Part shown: positions 6,924 to 8,656 of the stretch, piece after piece | Layout of the letters: the number at the start of each line of letters is the position of its first letter | Numbering within the stretch: the first letter of the stretch is position 1 | Source: Symbiobacteriaceae bacterium | Lineage (GTDB): Bacteria; Bacillota_E; Symbiobacteriia; Symbiobacteriales; Symbiobacteriaceae | DNA length: 8,656 nt | Assembly: GCA_027356675.1 (NCBI GenBank) | Contig: DAHVXO010000167.1 | Location: 1 to 8,656, forward strand | Direction: 5' to 3' | The notes under the pieces: model-generated | The model's input: the letters and a program-made list of their open reading frames with translations, nothing else | What the model was told of the DNA's origin: nothing | Databases searched by the model: none | Translations under genes and position numbers: made by a program

Positions 6924-7319
6924 TCACAGCCCCAGGCGGGCCCGAATAAAGCCGATGGCTTCGCCGGTGGGCGTTCCAGGGGTAAAGACCTCGGCCACGC
7001 CCTTCTCCTTGAGCCCGGGAATGTCCTCGGCCGGGATCACCCCGCCACCGATCACCAGCACATCCGCCATCCCCCGGTCCTTCAACGCCTGGACGGCACG
7101 GGGCAGCAGCGTGTTGTGGGCCCCCGAGAGGATCGAGAGGGCGACCACGTCAACATCCTCCTGCAGCGCAGCCTCGGCGATCTGGTCCGGCGTCTGCCGC
7201 AATCCGGTGTATATGACTTCGAAACCGGCGTCCCGGAAGGCCCTGGCCATCACCTTTGCCCCACGGTCGTGACCGTCCAGCCCGGGCTTGGCCACGAGCA
7301 CCCGTACTTTCCTCTCCAT
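6924..7319 (-). CDS. mcmB: Methylmalonyl-CoA mutase small subunit, B12-binding
   Basis: Separate cobalamin-binding subunit of the mutase, which in many bacteria is fused to the large subunit. The 131 residues fit the classic base-off B12 motif exactly: DGHDRG (D15, H17, G20) supplies the axial histidine H17, then 41 residues later SIL (62-64), then 26 residues later GG (91-92). The ATG at 7319 is two bases after the stop of the large subunit, and its ribosome site GAGGAG lies inside the end of that gene, so the two are probably translationally coupled for equal amounts. Homologous stand-alone domains also serve isobutyryl-CoA or 2-hydroxyisobutyryl-CoA mutases; the neighbouring large subunit and epimerase point to methylmalonyl-CoA. 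Confidence 0.96.
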   Translation of the reverse strand: MERKVRVLVAKPGLDGHDRGAKVMARAFRDAGFEVIYTGLRQTPDQIAEAALQEDVDVVALSILSGAHNTLLPRAVQALKDRGMADVLVIGGGVIPAEDIPGLKEKGVAEVFTPGTPTGEAIGFIRARLGL

Positions 7320-7321
7320 GG

Positions 7322-8656
7322 CTAAAACTCCTCACTGGGCTGGTATTCGCCAAAGACCGACCGCATGACATCGCAGATCTCCTGGAGCGTGGCATAGGCC
7401 TTGACGGCGGCCAGAATCGGGGGCATCAGGTTGGCGTCGGACTGGGCGGCTACTTTGAGATCAGCGAGGGTCTGCGCCACCGCCGCACCGTCCCGCTTGG
7501 CCTTGACGGCCCGGACTTGGGCGATCTGCGCCTCCTGGACGGCTGGGTTGACCCGCAGCAGGTTGGCGGGCGGGGCCTCCTCGGTCTGGAACCGGTTGAG
7601 GCCCACGATGACCCGCTTGCCGGTCTCGACCTGCCGCTGGAACTGGTAGGCCGAATCCTGAATCTCCCGCTGCATATACCCGGTCTCGATCGAGCGCACC
7701 GAGCCGCCCATGGCCGCGATGCGATCCAGGTAGGCCTGGGCTTCCTGCTCGATCGTATTCGTCAGGTGCTCCACGTAATAGGAGCCCGCCAGGGGATCGA
7801 TGGTCTCCGCCGCCCCGGATTCGTAAGCGATGATCTGCTGGGTCCGCAGCGCCAACCGCACGGATGCCTCGGTGGGCAGGGCTAGCGCCTCATCCATCGA
7901 GTTGGTGTGCAGCGACTGTGTCCCGCCGCAGACCGCGGCGAAGGCCTGCAACGCCACCCGCACGACGTTATTCGTGGGTTGCTGGGCGGTCAGCGTCGAG
8001 CCCCCGGTCTGGGTGTGGAAGCGCAGCATCCAACTCTTGGGGCTCTTGGCACCGAACTCAGTACGCATGATCTTGGCCCAGAGCCGCCGGGCGGCCCGGT
8101 ACTTGGCGACCTCCTCAAAGAAGTCGTTGTGGGCGTTGAAGAAGAAGGAGAGCTGCGGCGCAAACGTATCCACGTCCAGCCCAGCCTGGATGGCCGCCTT
8201 GACATAGCTGACGCCGTTGGCCAGGGTAAAGCCCACTTCCTGGGCGGCGGTGGAGCCGGCCTCCCGGATATGGTACCCCGAGATGGAGATGGTGTTCCAA
8301 CCGGGCACGTTCGCCGCACAGTAGGCGAAGATATCCGTGATCAGCCGCATGGAAGGTCCGGGCGGGTATATGTACGTGCCCCGCGCCGCGTACTCCTTGA
8401 GAATATCGTTCTGAATGGTCCCGGCGAGCTGGGCGCTGGGAACCCCCTGCTTCTCACCGACAGCGATGTACATCGCCAGCAGCACCGATGCCGGCGCGTT
8501 GATGGTCATGGAGGTCGAGACCTTGTCCAGCGGGATCCCGTCGAAGAGAACCTCCATGTCTGCCAGGGAGTCGATGGCCACGCCGACCTTGCCGACCTCC
8601 CCCTCTGCCATGGGCGAATCGCTGTCATAGCCGATCTGCGTCGGCAGGTCGAAGGC
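7322..8656 (-). CDS. mcmA: Methylmalonyl-CoA mutase large (catalytic) subunit, 5' end outside window
   Basis: Substrate-binding TIM-barrel subunit that rearranges (R)-methylmalonyl-CoA to succinyl-CoA by radical chemistry with adenosylcobalamin. The frame is open to base 8656 with family sequence ([13 protein letters not shown]) before the ATG at 8611, so that ATG is internal and about 110 N-terminal residues are missing. Of 444 visible residues, Q82 (TIQND), R92 ([10 protein letters not shown]), Y128 and H129 (SGYHIREAG) have the same spacing as Q197, R207, Y243 and H244 of the Propionibacterium enzyme. The arginine, which binds the substrate carboxylate, is replaced by Gln in isobutyryl-CoA mutases, so methylmalonyl-CoA is the likely substrate. 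The chain ends without a B12 domain, as expected for the split form. A meaB-type chaperone gene is not seen in the window. Confidence 0.95.
   Translation of the reverse strand, partial: AFDLPTQIGYDSDSPMAEGEVGKVGVAIDSLADMEVLFDGIPLDKVSTSMTINAPASVLLAMYIAVGEKQGVPSAQLAGTIQNDILKEYAARGTYIYPPGPSMRLITDIFAYCAANVPGWNTISISGYHIREAGSTAAQEVGFTLANGVSYVKAAIQAGLDVDTFAPQLSFFFNAHNDFFEEVAKYRAARRLWAKIMRTEFGAKSPKSWMLRFHTQTGGSTLTAQQPTNNVVRVALQAFAAVCGGTQSLHTNSMDEALALPTEASVRLALRTQQIIAYESGAAETIDPLAGSYYVEHLTNTIEQEAQAYLDRIAAMGGSVRSIETGYMQREIQDSAYQFQRQVETGKRVIVGLNRFQTEEAPPANLLRVNPAVQEAQIAQVRAVKAKRDGAAVAQTLADLKVAAQSDANLMPPILAAVKAYATLQEICDVMRSVFGEYQPSEEF

Noticed and set aside
7322..8611. ATG at 8611 as the true start of the mutase large subunit
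   Set aside because: Conserved mutase sequence continues in frame upstream to the window edge, so the ATG is internal.

Overview
The window looks like a GC-rich bacterial chromosome segment. Several genes start with GTG, Shine-Dalgarno sequences are strong, and genes are tightly packed. The mix of a 421-residue hexameric-type glutamate dehydrogenase, an ASCH-domain protein, split two-subunit methylmalonyl-CoA mutase genes and an MmdA-type carboxyltransferase suggests a high-GC member of the Bacillota (Symbiobacterium-like or related). This placement is an inference from protein style; no rRNA or other marker is present.

Layout. The left edge (1-668, minus strand) holds most of an ABC-2 type transporter ATPase cut off by the window boundary. 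A 266-base divergent intergenic region (669-934) separates it from a glutamate dehydrogenase gene on the plus strand (935-2200). That region is rich in dyads: a possible switching leader in front of the ABC gene and a cluster of palindromes, including a GlnR/TnrA-like motif, in front of the dehydrogenase. A strong hairpin terminator (2209-2235) sits between the dehydrogenase and the convergent minus-strand genes.

From 8656 down to 2240 every gene is on the minus strand. In transcription order they are: methylmalonyl-CoA mutase large subunit (5' end outside the window), the separate B12-binding small subunit, methylmalonyl-CoA epimerase, the carboxyltransferase (PccB/MmdA type), a biotin carrier protein, a 71-residue protein resembling small accessory subunits of acyl-CoA carboxylases or decarboxylases, a biotin carboxylase, and an ASCH-domain protein. 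The first seven encode a nearly complete module converting propionyl-CoA to succinyl-CoA (or the reverse): carboxylation to (S)-methylmalonyl-CoA, epimerisation, then B12-dependent rearrangement. The presence of a dedicated biotin carboxylase, and the absence of any membrane decarboxylase beta subunit, favour ATP-driven carboxylation over sodium-pumping decarboxylation. Glutamate dehydrogenase links to the same part of metabolism through 2-oxoglutarate, but it is transcribed separately.

Most of the window is recognisable core metabolism. The points most worth a second look are the small accessory subunit between the carrier and biotin carboxylase genes, the mutually exclusive hairpins in the ABC gene leader, the regulatory dyads before the dehydrogenase, and an ASCH protein that appears to keep the Lys/Thr/Glu catalytic set of YqfB-type N4-acetylcytidine amidohydrolase. 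No RNA gene, insertion sequence, CRISPR array or phage gene was seen.
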